Origin: Pseudomonas sessilinigenes
Lineage (GTDB): Bacteria; Pseudomonadota; Gammaproteobacteria; Pseudomonadales; Pseudomonadaceae
Length of the DNA: 64,000 nt
NCBI RefSeq assembly: GCF_003850565.1
Contig: NZ_CP027706.1
Location: forward strand, 6,448,001 to 6,512,000
Reading direction: 5' to 3'
Below, one piece after another: positions 1 through 8,071 of this stretch. The notes under the pieces were generated by a model. The model was not told the DNA's origin and ran no database searches. It worked only from the letters and a program-made list of their open reading frames with translations. A program made the position numbers and the translations under genes. Each line of letters starts with the position of its first letter. Within the stretch, counting starts at the first letter, position 1.

Positions 1-1
1 G

Positions 2-844
2 CCGTCGCTGATGTTCGCCCTGTTCATGTTCGGCGCCGGGCTCGGCACCGTGGACTCCACGGTCAACCTGCAAGCGGTGATCGTCGAGCGAGCCAGCGGC
101 AAGACCATGATGTCGGGGTTCCACGGCATGTTCAGCCTCGGCGGGATCGTCGGCGCCGCTGGCGTCAGCGCCCTGCTGGGCCTGGGTTTGTCGCCCCTGG
201 GAGCGACCCTGGTGGCGGTGGTACTGATGCTCCTGGCCCTGGCCAAGTCCGCACCGCACATGCTGCCCTACGGCAGCCAGAGCTCGGGACCGGCCTTTGC
301 CGTGCCCCACGGCGTGGTGCTGTTCATCGGGTGCCTGTGCTTCGTGGTGTTCCTGGCCGAAGGCGCGGTGCTGGACTGGAGCGCGGTGTTCCTCACCGCC
401 GAGCGCGGCCTGGACACCGCCTACGCCGGCCTGGGTTATGCCGCCTTCGCCCTGACCATGACCGCCGGGCGCCTGACTGGCGATGCCATCGTCCATCGCC
501 TGGGCGCCCGTCGGGTGATCTTCATCGGTGGTGCCACCGCGGCGGCCGGCATGCTGCTGGCCACCCTGGCCCCGGCCTGGGAAGCGGCGCTGCTGGGGTA
601 CGCCCTGGTGGGCGCGGGGTGCTCGAACATAGTGCCGGTGCTGTACACCGCGGTGGGCAAGCAGAAGGTCATGCCCGAGGCCATCGCCGTCCCGGCCATC
701 ACCACCCTGGGTTACGCCGGCATCCTCGCCGGGCCGGCGGTGATCGGCTTCATCGCCCATGGCAGCAGCCTGAGTGCAGCCTTCGGCCTGATCGCCGCGG
801 CGCTCTTGGCAGTGGCCGCCAGCAGCAAGGTGCTCAAGGTCTGA
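2..844 (+). CDS. MFS transporter, C-terminal part (5' end outside window)
   Basis: The gene enters the window already in frame and ends at a TGA at 842-844, so about 280 C-terminal residues are visible. The protein is almost entirely hydrophobic, with roughly eight to nine membrane helices. A basic loop (GRLTGDAIVHRLGARR, near residues 150-165 of the visible part) resembles the conserved MFS loop between helices 8 and 9. This fits a sugar or drug-type major facilitator of the inner membrane. The substrate cannot be told from this fragment. It ends just before a palindromic repeat and is convergent with the fecIRA block. Confidence 0.8.
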   Translation, partial: PSLMFALFMFGAGLGTVDSTVNLQAVIVERASGKTMMSGFHGMFSLGGIVGAAGVSALLGLGLSPLGATLVAVVLMLLALAKSAPHMLPYGSQSSGPAFAVPHGVVLFIGCLCFVVFLAEGAVLDWSAVFLTAERGLDTAYAGLGYAAFALTMTAGRLTGDAIVHRLGARRVIFIGGATAAAGMLLATLAPAWEAALLGYALVGAGCSNIVPVLYTAVGKQKVMPEAIAVPAITTLGYAGILAGPAVIGFIAHGSSLSAAFGLIAAALLAVAASSKVLKV

Positions 845-856
845 GCCCCCAGCCAT

Positions 857-888
857 GTAGCCGCTGCTGAGCCTGCGGCAGCGGCTAC
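857..888. repeat. Palindromic GTAGCCGCTGC repeat (REP-like)
   Basis: Two perfectly complementary 11-base arms (GTAGCCGCTGC and GCAGCGGCTAC) are separated by 10 bases. The element lies between the convergent MFS gene and fecA. The arms are the same sequence that bounds the larger repeats near 7.9, 11.6, 23.6, 27.3 and 29.0 kb. It may also act as a bidirectional transcription stop, although there is no T-tract. Confidence 0.75.
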
Positions 889-913
889 ACGAAACCAGCA
901 GCGGCGGCACGTC

Positions 914-3358
914 TCAGAAGCCGACGCTGGCCTGGATGAAGAAGGTCCGTGGCGCGCCGACGTAGATCCCCGAGTTGTTGTCGCTGGAGCGGGTGAAATA
1001 CTGGCGGTCGAAGACGTTCTTCACCCCGGCGCCCAGCTTGAGGTTCGACAGCTGCGGACCGAAGTCATAGCCACCACGGATGTTCCACAACACGTAGCCG
1101 GGCATGTCGCCATACTGGCCGTCGGCGCTGCCATCGGTGATGTAGTTGCCGCTGAAGGAGCCGTTGGCATTCACGCCTGTACCCGGAGAACGTTGCCTGG
1201 ACTGGGCGAAGGCATCGATGTTGTAGGTCCAGCGATTGATGTCATAGCGCAAGCCGGCAGTGGCCACTTGACGCGAGTAGAACGGCAGGTCGCGGCCCTT
1301 GAAACCAGGAATCTCGCCTTCGTAGCTGGCCCGGGTGTAGGTGAAGCCGGCGTTGGCGCTCAGGCCTTCGAGACGCGGGTCCAGGCTCCCCAGGTTGTAG
1401 TGCACAGAGGTTTCCACACCCTGGTGCTTGGTAGCACCGAGATTGGTCCAGCCCACGTCGTTACTGATGTACTGCAGCTCGTCGTCGAAGTCGATGTAGA
1501 ACAGCGTCACCTCGCCCCCCCAGACATCATCGTTGTAGCGCGTGCCGATTTCGTAGGTCTTGGCCTTCTCCGGGCTCAGGCCGTTGGCGGTCTGGTCACC
1601 CTGGCCGCCCTGGCCCAGTTGGAAGTACTGCAGGCTGCCAAAGGACGTCTCGTAATTGGCGAACAGCTTCCACGCATCGGACAGGTGATACATCACGCTC
1701 AGGGCCGGTAGCGCCTCGTTGCTGTCGATGCTGCGGCGCTTCTCCTGAACGCGTATGCCGTTGGTTCCCGGCACCGGTCGGTCATGCCAGCGGGTGCTGA
1801 TGTCCTCGAAGCGGATCCCCGGGGTGATGGTCCAGTTGCCGACGTCGATCTTGTCGTCGATGTAGTAGGCATGGGCCTCGGTGCCGCCGGTACGGTCCTG
1901 GTAGACGTGACCGTCGGAATCCTTGGTCAGCACCGGCTGGTTGTTCACCAGGGCGACGCGGCTGGCCTGCTCATGCATGCCTTCCTTCAGGTAGCGATAA
2001 CCCACACTCACCTCCTGGGTGGTGGGCCCGAGGTCGAATACATGGGACAGCCGGGGCTCGATGCCGAAGGTGTAGTAGGTGCGCGGATAGGACACCAGGG
2101 TCTTCTGGTCGCGGGCAGCGATGTTGCTGCCGCGGAAACTGTCGGAGTAGTAGGTCAGCACCTCGAACTGGGTGCGGTCGTCCACCTGGCGCAGGTACTT
2201 GAAGGACAAGTCCTTGCGCCGGCCACTGAAGTTGTCCCAGTCCCGGTCGGAGTCGTAGGGGTGGGCATCGTACTGCTTCTGGGTCAGGCCGCCGGGCATG
2301 TCGGCGGTGGCATCGTAGTAATGCAGGTTCAGCGAGAAATCGTCCTGGTCGGTGGGCGCCCAGTGGGTCTTGAGGATCACGTCGTCGATGTCGTTGCCGT
2401 TATTGCGCTCGCGATAACCGTTGCCATTGACCCCGGAATACAGCAGCGCCACCCCCAGGCCGTTGTCGGCGGTACCGCCGAGAAAGGCCGTGTCGATATG
2501 CTTCCAGCCGCCACGCTGGGAGGTTTCCAGGGTCGTGCCGATTTCCCCGGTGGCTTTCTCCGGGATGGCACGGGTCACGAAGTTGATCACCCCACCGACG
2601 TTCTGCGGCCCGTAGCGTACCGAACCGGCGCCACGCACCACATCGATGCTGTCCAGGTTGCCCGAGGAAATCGGCGCCATGGACAGCTGCGGCTGGCCGT
2701 AGGGCGCGAAGGCCGCCGGCACGCCGTCGATCAGCACCGTGGAGCGCGGCGACAGGCGCGAGGTCAGGCCGCGCACACCGACGTTCAGGGCGATATCGCT
2801 GCCGCCGGTACCGTTGGCGTCCTGCACCTGCACCCCCGGCACCCGGCGCAACACATCGCCGACGTTCATCGCGCCCTGCTCGACCATGGCCTCGCGGCGG
2901 ATCACCGTACGTGCCCCCGGATGGTTCTGGACTTTCTCGGCATCGGCATCGGCCAGCCAGTCGCCCACCACGCTGATGCTGGTGGAGTCCAACTGCAGGG
3001 TACCGGCGGCGGCAGCCGGGGCCGGGCTCAAGGTCACCGAACTGCCGTCGATCCGGTACTGCAGGCCGCTACCCTGGAGCAACTGGCCCAGGGCCTGCTC
3101 CGGGGAGAGGTTGCCATCCACCGCCGGGGCCTGCTTGCCAGCCACCAGCTCGGGGCTGAAGAACAGTTGCAGCGAAGTCTGCAAACCCAACTGGCCCAGG
3201 GCCTGGCCCAAAGGCTGGGACTGGATATGGATGGCATTGGCGCCCTGTGCGGCCTGGGCCTGGGGTAATGCGGCCGACACCGCCAGGGCCAGCGCCAGAG
3301 GCAGCCAGCGGCGGGTGGGCAAGGGTGATACGGCAGGAAGAGCGGTTATTTTTGTCAC
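914..3358 (-). CDS. fecA: TonB-dependent ferric citrate receptor FecA
   Basis: An 814-residue outer-membrane receptor. It has a signal peptide (about residues 1-36), then an N-terminal STN signalling domain (about 43-112), a plug domain (about 130-260) and a 22-strand barrel ending in phenylalanine. The plug reads FAPYGQPQLS and VRYGPQNVGGVINFVTRAIP, and the barrel has GTADNG, ADMPGG and DDKIDVGNWTITPG. All are close to remembered E. coli FecA, so ferric dicitrate is the likely ligand. The STN domain fits transcriptional signalling through the adjacent FecR. The start is GTG with AGGA about 11 bases upstream. A GGAAAT string overlapping the end of fecR could be part of a FecI-type promoter, but this is weak. 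Confidence 0.88.
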   Translation of the reverse strand: MTKITALPAVSPLPTRRWLPLALALAVSAALPQAQAAQGANAIHIQSQPLGQALGQLGLQTSLQLFFSPELVAGKQAPAVDGNLSPEQALGQLLQGSGLQYRIDGSSVTLSPAPAAAAGTLQLDSTSISVVGDWLADADAEKVQNHPGARTVIRREAMVEQGAMNVGDVLRRVPGVQVQDANGTGGSDIALNVGVRGLTSRLSPRSTVLIDGVPAAFAPYGQPQLSMAPISSGNLDSIDVVRGAGSVRYGPQNVGGVINFVTRAIPEKATGEIGTTLETSQRGGWKHIDTAFLGGTADNGLGVALLYSGVNGNGYRERNNGNDIDDVILKTHWAPTDQDDFSLNLHYYDATADMPGGLTQKQYDAHPYDSDRDWDNFSGRRKDLSFKYLRQVDDRTQFEVLTYYSDSFRGSNIAARDQKTLVSYPRTYYTFGIEPRLSHVFDLGPTTQEVSVGYRYLKEGMHEQASRVALVNNQPVLTKDSDGHVYQDRTGGTEAHAYYIDDKIDVGNWTITPGIRFEDISTRWHDRPVPGTNGIRVQEKRRSIDSNEALPALSVMYHLSDAWKLFANYETSFGSLQYFQLGQGGQGDQTANGLSPEKAKTYEIGTRYNDDVWGGEVTLFYIDFDDELQYISNDVGWTNLGATKHQGVETSVHYNLGSLDPRLEGLSANAGFTYTRASYEGEIPGFKGRDLPFYSRQVATAGLRYDINRWTYNIDAFAQSRQRSPGTGVNANGSFSGNYITDGSADGQYGDMPGYVLWNIRGGYDFGPQLSNLKLGAGVKNVFDRQYFTRSSDNNSGIYVGAPRTFFIQASVGF

Positions 3359-3454
3359 GTCGGCGGCTGTCCTGTGGATCGCACCAGGGTGCGTCTGTTA
3401 ATGCAAACCAGTTGCGTTGGACAAGAAGACGACGAACTGAAAAAAAACCTGAAT

Positions 3455-4438
3455 CTAACGGGAAAAAATTTCCTGGCTACCGTCGGCCCGGGTGCGTACC
3501 GCCACTGGCAGGATGCTCGGCAGGGCTTTGAGCAGGGCGTCGGTGTCATCGGACTTGAATACGCTGGTCAGGCGCAACTCACCCAGCGCCGGACTGGCCA
3601 GGTGCAGCGGCGGCTGGCGGTAGCGCGCGACCTCGGCCAGCACATCGGCCAGCCGGGCGTTGTCGAACACCAGCTTGCCGTGGCGCCAGGCCGTCGAATT
3701 CTCGGGATTCACCGCGTAGGCCGTGGCCACCCGGCCCTGGGCGTCGACATGGGTCCCAAGGCCCGGAGTCAGGGTGATGAAGTCATCGGCGCCAGCCTGC
3801 CGGCCCTGGACCTTGACCCGCCCCTGGGCCACCACGACCCGGGTCTGTTGCGGATCGCGGCGCACGTCGAAACGGGTCCCGGTCACCGTGACCTTGCCCG
3901 GGCCGGCATTCACCACGAAGGGTCGGGCGCTGTCGTGCTCGACGCTGAACAGGGCCTCGCCCTCCTCCAGCTCCACCAGGCGCTGGTCCTGGGCATAACG
4001 GACCTGAAGCCGGCTGCGGCTGTTGAGTTCGACCTGCGAACCGTCGGGCAAGGCCACCAGGCGCCGCTCGCCCAGGGCGGTGGCGAAGCTGGCGCTATAG
4101 GAAGTCGTCGGGCCCAGGCCGCTGAACGTACCCAGGGCCACCGCCACGACCAGCACCGCAGCCGCCGCGGCCACACGCAACCACGGGCGCCGCCTGCCGG
4201 TAGCCGCAGGCTCGGCGCACAGGGCCTGCAAGCGCTCCGCTGGCACCAGCTCCGCAGCGGCCCATAACGACTGCAACACTTGCCACTCATGGTGGTGTTG
4301 CGGGTGTTCGGCCAGCCAGTGCTGGAAATCCGCCTGTTGCTCCTGGCTCAGCCCGGGCTCTTGCAGACGCACGAACCACTGCGCCGCCTCATCGCGAACC
4401 TTGGCCTGTCCACAGGCACAAGCGCGGCTGTCCATCAT
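3455..4438 (-). CDS. fecR: FecR-type anti-sigma factor/transmembrane sensor
   Basis: 327 residues. The N-terminal region (about 10-75) has the FecR-N pattern, including AAQWFVRLQ and FQHWLAEHPQH. One membrane helix lies near residues 100-120 (alanine/valine-rich), and the periplasmic FecR domain follows, with LPDGSQVELNSRS and TVTGTRFDVR. It should bind FecI in the cytoplasm and the STN domain of FecA in the periplasm. The chosen ATG has AGGA 7-8 bases upstream. An in-frame ATG at 4495 would overlap fecI by 17 bases and remains possible. It lies directly between fecI and fecA. Confidence 0.88.
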   Translation of the reverse strand: MMDSRACACGQAKVRDEAAQWFVRLQEPGLSQEQQADFQHWLAEHPQHHHEWQVLQSLWAAAELVPAERLQALCAEPAATGRRRPWLRVAAAAAVLVVAVALGTFSGLGPTTSYSASFATALGERRLVALPDGSQVELNSRSRLQVRYAQDQRLVELEEGEALFSVEHDSARPFVVNAGPGKVTVTGTRFDVRRDPQQTRVVVAQGRVKVQGRQAGADDFITLTPGLGTHVDAQGRVATAYAVNPENSTAWRHGKLVFDNARLADVLAEVARYRQPPLHLASPALGELRLTSVFKSDDTDALLKALPSILPVAVRTRADGSQEIFSR

Positions 4439-4478
4439 GCGGATTCCTGTTTGGCAGAGGGTGAAGAAGCCTTGCGAC

Positions 4479-4979
4479 TCATGGCAGCGGCCCATCCAGG
4501 CGCTCGCGCAGGTGCCGCAGGGTGCGGATCATATACTTTTCCACCATGTTTTTTGACAGCCCCAGGCGCTCGGCGATCTCGGCCTGGGTCAGGCCCTCGA
4601 TCTTCTGCCAGACGAACACCTTGCGGCAGTTCACCGGCAATTCCCCCAGGGCCCGTTCGACGGACGCAGCCAACTGCAACGCATGCATGAAATGCTCGGG
4701 ATCGCCGCTGGGCGACACGCCAAGCTGGGCCTGGTGTTCTTCCAGGCCCGCGCGCCGGTCTTCACGGCGAAAGGCATCCACGGCGATATTGCGCGCGGTC
4801 TGGTGCAGGTAGGCGCGCGGCTGTTGCACGCTGGCGGCGTCGGACTCCAGCACCCGGACGAAAGTGTCATGGGCCAGGTCCTCGGCCTGCTGGCGATTGC
4901 GCAAGCGCCGGGTCCAGGTGCCGATCAACTCTTCGTAATGCTCGAAAAAGCCTGGTCTGCGGGGCGGCTTGGCTGTCAT
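4479..4979 (-). CDS. fecI: ECF sigma factor FecI (iron-starvation type)
   Basis: 166 residues, the usual size for FecI. Region 2 contains QQAEDLAHDTFVRVLE, and region 4 contains GLTQAEIAERLGLSKNMVEKYM, the pattern of iron-starvation sigma factors. It is predicted to direct RNA polymerase to fecA when FecA binds its ligand. Upstream TTG/ATG codons would extend it by up to 19 residues, but they fall in or beyond a Fur-box-like palindrome at 5010-5028, so the start at 4979 is preferred despite a weak ribosome site. It begins the fecI-fecR-fecA set. Confidence 0.87.
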   Translation of the reverse strand: MTAKPPRRPGFFEHYEELIGTWTRRLRNRQQAEDLAHDTFVRVLESDAASVQQPRAYLHQTARNIAVDAFRREDRRAGLEEHQAQLGVSPSGDPEHFMHALQLAASVERALGELPVNCRKVFVWQKIEGLTQAEIAERLGLSKNMVEKYMIRTLRHLRERLDGPLP

Positions 4980-5009
4980 CGCAATGCGCTGGAAAGGTGG
5001 GGCGTGAAT

Positions 5010-5028
5010 AGTAATGCTTCGCATTAAT
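5010..5028 (-). promoter_or_regulatory. Fur-box-like palindrome upstream of fecI
   Basis: On the minus strand the 19-mer ATTAATGCGAAGCATTACT matches the Fur consensus GATAATGATAATCATTATC at about 12 of 19 positions and contains the perfect inverted repeat TAATGC-GAA-GCATTA. It ends about 30 bases before the chosen fecI start, where iron repression by Fur would be expected. Confidence 0.55.
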
Positions 5029-5059
5029 GCCGGCAATGGACTTGCCGACCGCTCGCCTC

Positions 5060-5212
5060 CTAGCGGCTATAGAACCTTGGCGGTTCGACAAACAGGTGGG
5101 TCTGCCCGGCCACCAGCCAATCCCCCAGGCACGGTTGCAAGTGGGCCAGGCAATGCAGCAGTTGCCACGCCTGGGCATAGGGAAAGTCCAGCAGGCGCAG
5201 GCTCAGTCCCAT
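5060..5212 (-). CDS. Small 50-residue protein of unknown function
   Basis: The ATG at 5212 overlaps the last 10 bases of the EamA transporter gene in another frame, an arrangement typical of translationally coupled genes. The peptide begins MGLSLRLLDF and is rich in Leu, Ala and His, with two Cys and no clear signal peptide. I recognise no family. It could be a real accessory peptide of the transporter operon or a chance open frame; the coupling and the amphipathic composition favour the former slightly. Confidence 0.4.
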   Translation of the reverse strand: MGLSLRLLDFPYAQAWQLLHCLAHLQPCLGDWLVAGQTHLFVEPPRFYSR

Positions 5213-6108
5213 GTCACCCTCCCCTGGCGGATGCTGCGCACGCGCAAGTTCCAACCGAGATTGAGCCCGGCGGCGGCCAGCAGGATCGCTGCACCGCCCA
5301 GGACCTGCAGCCAGCCCAGTCGGTGGCCGAAAACCAGCCAGTCCACCAGCACCGCCACCAGCGGATAGATAAACGACAGGGCCCCCACCAGTACCGTGGA
5401 CAGCCGCTGGATGGCGCCATAGAGCAAGGTCGACATCAAGCCGGTGTGGACCACGCCGATGGTCACCAGGTAGAACCAGGCCTCGCCGGCGGGCGCTGGC
5501 AGCGAACCCAAGGCGAAAGGCGCGCTGAGCAGCATGCCGAGCAGCATCTGCAGCAGCACGATCAACGGCGCCGGGACTTCGCGCAGATGCTTGGTGGTAG
5601 CCGCGGCGATGGCATAGAAGAAGGCCGCGCCCAGGGCCAGGAGGATGCCAAGCAGGTAGTCGTCGCCGACCATTCCCGAGGCAGGCCGGGCACCGACGAT
5701 GAACAGCATTCCGGCGAAGGCCAGGGCCAGCCAGCCGAGCTTGCCCGGCGTCAGGCGCTCACCGAACAGCAATGCCCCAAGGCCCACCAGCATGAACGGC
5801 TGGGTGTTGTAGACCACGGTGGCCACGGCGATCGACGCCTGGCTGTAGGCGCTGAACAACAACACCCAGTTGAGCATCAGCGCGCAACCACCCAGGGCGA
5901 TCAGCGCCACCTGGCGCCCGCTCAAGCGCAAGCCTCGCAACAGGCCCAGGCCGGCGCAAGCCAGCAACATCGCCAGGGCCCCGAACACACAGCGCCAGAA
6001 CACCACCACCCAGGGGGACTGGCCGGAACCGACCACCAGCCAACCCACAGTGCCCGAAATCAGCATGGCCCCAAGCATTTCCAGGGTTCCGCGAGTCTTC
6101 ACCTTCAT
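5203..6108 (-). CDS. EamA/DMT-family inner-membrane exporter
   Basis: 301 residues with about ten hydrophobic helices arranged as two EamA repeats (about 8-140 and 150-290). The second-repeat signature AIQRLSTVLVGALSFIYPLVAVLVDW is visible. Members export amino acids or other metabolites by proton exchange. The ATG at 6108 has an excellent GAGAGGGATGGG ribosome site; an upstream in-frame start would add about 29 non-conserved residues. It is divergent from an XRE-cupin regulator, which probably controls it. The substrate is unknown. Confidence 0.82.
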   Translation of the reverse strand: MKVKTRGTLEMLGAMLISGTVGWLVVGSGQSPWVVVFWRCVFGALAMLLACAGLGLLRGLRLSGRQVALIALGGCALMLNWVLLFSAYSQASIAVATVVYNTQPFMLVGLGALLFGERLTPGKLGWLALAFAGMLFIVGARPASGMVGDDYLLGILLALGAAFFYAIAAATTKHLREVPAPLIVLLQMLLGMLLSAPFALGSLPAPAGEAWFYLVTIGVVHTGLMSTLLYGAIQRLSTVLVGALSFIYPLVAVLVDWLVFGHRLGWLQVLGGAAILLAAAGLNLGWNLRVRSIRQGRVTWD

Positions 6109-6223
6109 CCCATCCCTCTCGATCACAGGCGCTCGGACATGGACGGGTGTGAGAAACTCCGACGCAGGGCCAGCGAAATCCATTAAAACGAACAATTATT
6201 CGACATAATGAACACCGAAATTT

Positions 6224-6838
6224 ATGCCCGTCAAGGATCTCAAGGATGATTTAATAGACGTTATGAACGATAAAACGAACGAAATGAACGAACTCTCCCC
6301 CATCGGCCTGCTGGCCCATGCCATCAAGCGCGAGCGCCTGAACGCCGGATTATCCGTTTCGGAACTGGCCAAGCGGGCCGGGGTGGCGAAATCCACCCTG
6401 TCGCAACTGGAAGGTGGGGTGGGCAATCCCGGCATCGAGACACTGTGGGCCCTGGCCATGGCCATGGGCCTGCAAGTCACCAAGTTCCTGGAACAGCCCG
6501 CCCCGCAACTGAAGGTGATCCGCGCGCACGAAGGCGTGACCGTGCACGCCGAGGACGCGCCCTATGCCGCCACGTTGCTGGACAACTGCCCGCCGGGGGC
6601 GCAGCGCAACCTGTACCGGGTGCTCGCCCAGCCCGGTCGGCCACGGCAGTCGAGCGCCCATCCACCGGGCACGGTGGAACATGTCTTGCTGTGCCGCGGA
6701 CGAGCGCTGGCCGGTCCACTGGAGCAGCCCCTGAGCCTGGAGCCCGGGGACTACATCAAGTACAGCGCCAGTACCCCGCATCTGTTCGAAGCGCTGGAAC
6801 CGGACACCCTGGCCCTGGTGGTGATGGAACATCCCTGA
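6224..6838 (+). CDS. XRE-family regulator with C-terminal cupin domain
   Basis: 204 residues. A helix-turn-helix of the XRE type lies at about residues 30-85 (RERLNAGLSVSELAKRAGVAKSTLSQLEGG). A cupin sensor domain at about 120-200 follows, with GTVEHVLLCRGRALAG and PGDYIKYSASTPHLFEAL. This is the SutR/PuuR-like architecture in which a small ligand bound by the cupin alters DNA binding. An alternative start is the ATG at 6263, which has AAGGATG upstream. The gene is divergent from the EamA exporter, and an ATTAT-N5-ATAAT repeat in the shared region is a possible operator. Confidence 0.85.
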   Translation: MPVKDLKDDLIDVMNDKTNEMNELSPIGLLAHAIKRERLNAGLSVSELAKRAGVAKSTLSQLEGGVGNPGIETLWALAMAMGLQVTKFLEQPAPQLKVIRAHEGVTVHAEDAPYAATLLDNCPPGAQRNLYRVLAQPGRPRQSSAHPPGTVEHVLLCRGRALAGPLEQPLSLEPGDYIKYSASTPHLFEALEPDTLALVVMEHP

Positions 6839-6926
6839 TCAGCGCAACCCAGTCCCACGGCGCAGGTATTTATCTGTGCCGTCGAGTCTGGAATCATGCC
6901 CCCTCTCCCTACAGGATCGAGCCCCG

Positions 6927-7373
6927 ATGCCACTTCTACCGCGCCTGGCCACCACCCTGCTCGGGGTGCTGCTGGGCAGCCTGGCCGCCCACGCCGCCCA
7001 GGCTCCTGAGCCGCATATCTACTACAGCCTGGTGCCCGGGCATTACCTGTTCATCGGCAAGGAGCCGGACGGTGGGCCGACATATTCCGGCACGGCGGTG
7101 ATCCGCTTCGAAAACCAGGCCCTGACCCTGGTCAAGACCCTCAATGGCCAGACCACCACGGCCATTGGCAAGGTGGAGCGGGCCGTGATGGGCGAGGCCG
7201 AAGTGTTGCGCTTCAGCTGGCCGGGGCACAGTTCCACCTGCCTGGTGCGGGGTGACCTGGACAACTACTCGCGCCTGACCTGCTACTGGGTCAAGGCCGG
7301 GATCGAACACCTGGAGCCGGGCCTGGAAGCCTACTTCCCGACAGAAACCTGGCCTGGCCACCAGCCCGAGTGA
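6927..7373 (+). CDS. Predicted secreted protein of unknown function
   Basis: 148 residues beginning with a Sec-type signal peptide (MPLLPRLATTLLGVLLGSLAAHA, cleavage near residue 24). The mature part is about 120 residues with two cysteines (in STCLVRG and LTCYWV) that could form a disulphide bond in the periplasm, and it has a beta-rich look. No family is recognised. The ATG at 6927 was chosen because it begins the signal peptide and has AGGA upstream; a longer start would put polar residues before the signal. It follows the XRE regulator but is probably separate. Confidence 0.65.
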   Translation: MPLLPRLATTLLGVLLGSLAAHAAQAPEPHIYYSLVPGHYLFIGKEPDGGPTYSGTAVIRFENQALTLVKTLNGQTTTAIGKVERAVMGEAEVLRFSWPGHSSTCLVRGDLDNYSRLTCYWVKAGIEHLEPGLEAYFPTETWPGHQPE

Positions 7374-7388
7374 TGGCCGCCCCCGCCC

Positions 7389-7805
7389 CTACCAGTTGTG
7401 CTGGTTATTGCGCGACGGGGCGAGCAACTGGCGGGCCAGGTTGGCTGCTGCCAGGGGCGATGCGCTGTGCAGCAACGGATACCCCCAGAACTTTTCATAG
7501 TTGCCGGCAAAGGCCTCGACCCCGGCCTGGGCCTCAGGCTCCGGGGCGATCACGATCATGGCCTTGATCCAGCGCTGGATCGCGGCCTTGTTGCGCTTCA
7601 TCCACAGCGCCCCTTGCTTGAGCAAAGCCTTGCTCTGCTCGCTGGCGCGCTCTTGCGGATCGGGCATACCCTCGCTCAACAGGACGAAGGCATGGCCACG
7701 CTCCATGAGTTGCTCGAGTTGCTGGAAGGGGTCGGTTTCAAGATCCGGACCGGGGGCGACGTTGCGCATCCAGACCAGTGGGAAATGCTGGTGATCGAAG
7801 TACAT
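7389..7805 (-). CDS. Conserved-looking cytoplasmic protein of unknown function
   Basis: 138 residues without signal peptide or membrane helix. The N-terminal half (MYFDHQHFPLVWMRNVAPG, then PFQQLEQLMERGHAFVLLSEG) and a charged middle (ERASEQSKALLKQGALWMKRN) suggest an alpha/beta fold. I do not recognise the family. The ATG at 7805 follows a good GAGGT ribosome site, while earlier in-frame starts run into repeat DNA. It is convergent with the secreted protein gene and stands alone, so context gives no function. Confidence 0.65.
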   Translation of the reverse strand: MYFDHQHFPLVWMRNVAPGPDLETDPFQQLEQLMERGHAFVLLSEGMPDPQERASEQSKALLKQGALWMKRNKAAIQRWIKAMIVIAPEPEAQAGVEAFAGNYEKFWGYPLLHSASPLAAANLARQLLAPSRNNQHNW

Positions 7806-7933
7806 GGGACACCTCATGATGGCTTTCAAACAAGAATGCTTATCATCTTCGAGAGGCAATCTGTCCGCATCAGTCAAGATCGACAAGTTATTGATCGATC
7901 CAGCCAAAGATCGCCGCCAGGCCGTCGCGTCGT

Positions 7934-8051
7934 GTAGCCGCTGCCGCAGGCTGCGCACGGGCGCGTAGCGCTCGCAGATCCCGGGTGGTCGGGCGAGCGC
8001 TGAAGGCCCTGCGGGCCTTGGCGCAGCCTCGCAAGCTCGACCGCGGTGACA
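7934..8051. repeat. Composite intergenic repeat (REPIN-like)
   Basis: It begins GTAGCCGCTGCCGCAGGCTGCGCACGGGC and ends GGCCTTGGCGCAGCCTCGCAAGCTCG. The two halves are roughly inverted and share words with repeats at 11.56, 23.6, 27.3 and 29.0 kb. It sits between the unknown gene and the AraC regulator, both on the minus strand, and contains an internal hairpin (AAGGCCCTGCGGGCCTT). This looks like a two-ended mobile palindromic element of the Pseudomonas REP type. Confidence 0.65.
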
Positions 8052-8071
8052 GGAATAGGCGTGAAGCGCAA

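Noticed and set aside
1784..3268. 494-residue plus-strand frame opposite fecA
   Set aside because: Shadow of fecA; Val/Gly/His-rich with no recognisable fold.
3455..3480. FecI-type promoter GGAAAT...AGGTTT before fecA
   Set aside because: Only the -35 half fits the known FecI consensus; mentioned under fecA but not listed as a site.
5014..6186. 390-residue plus-strand frame opposite the EamA exporter
   Set aside because: Gln/His-rich mirror of a membrane protein and no ribosome site.
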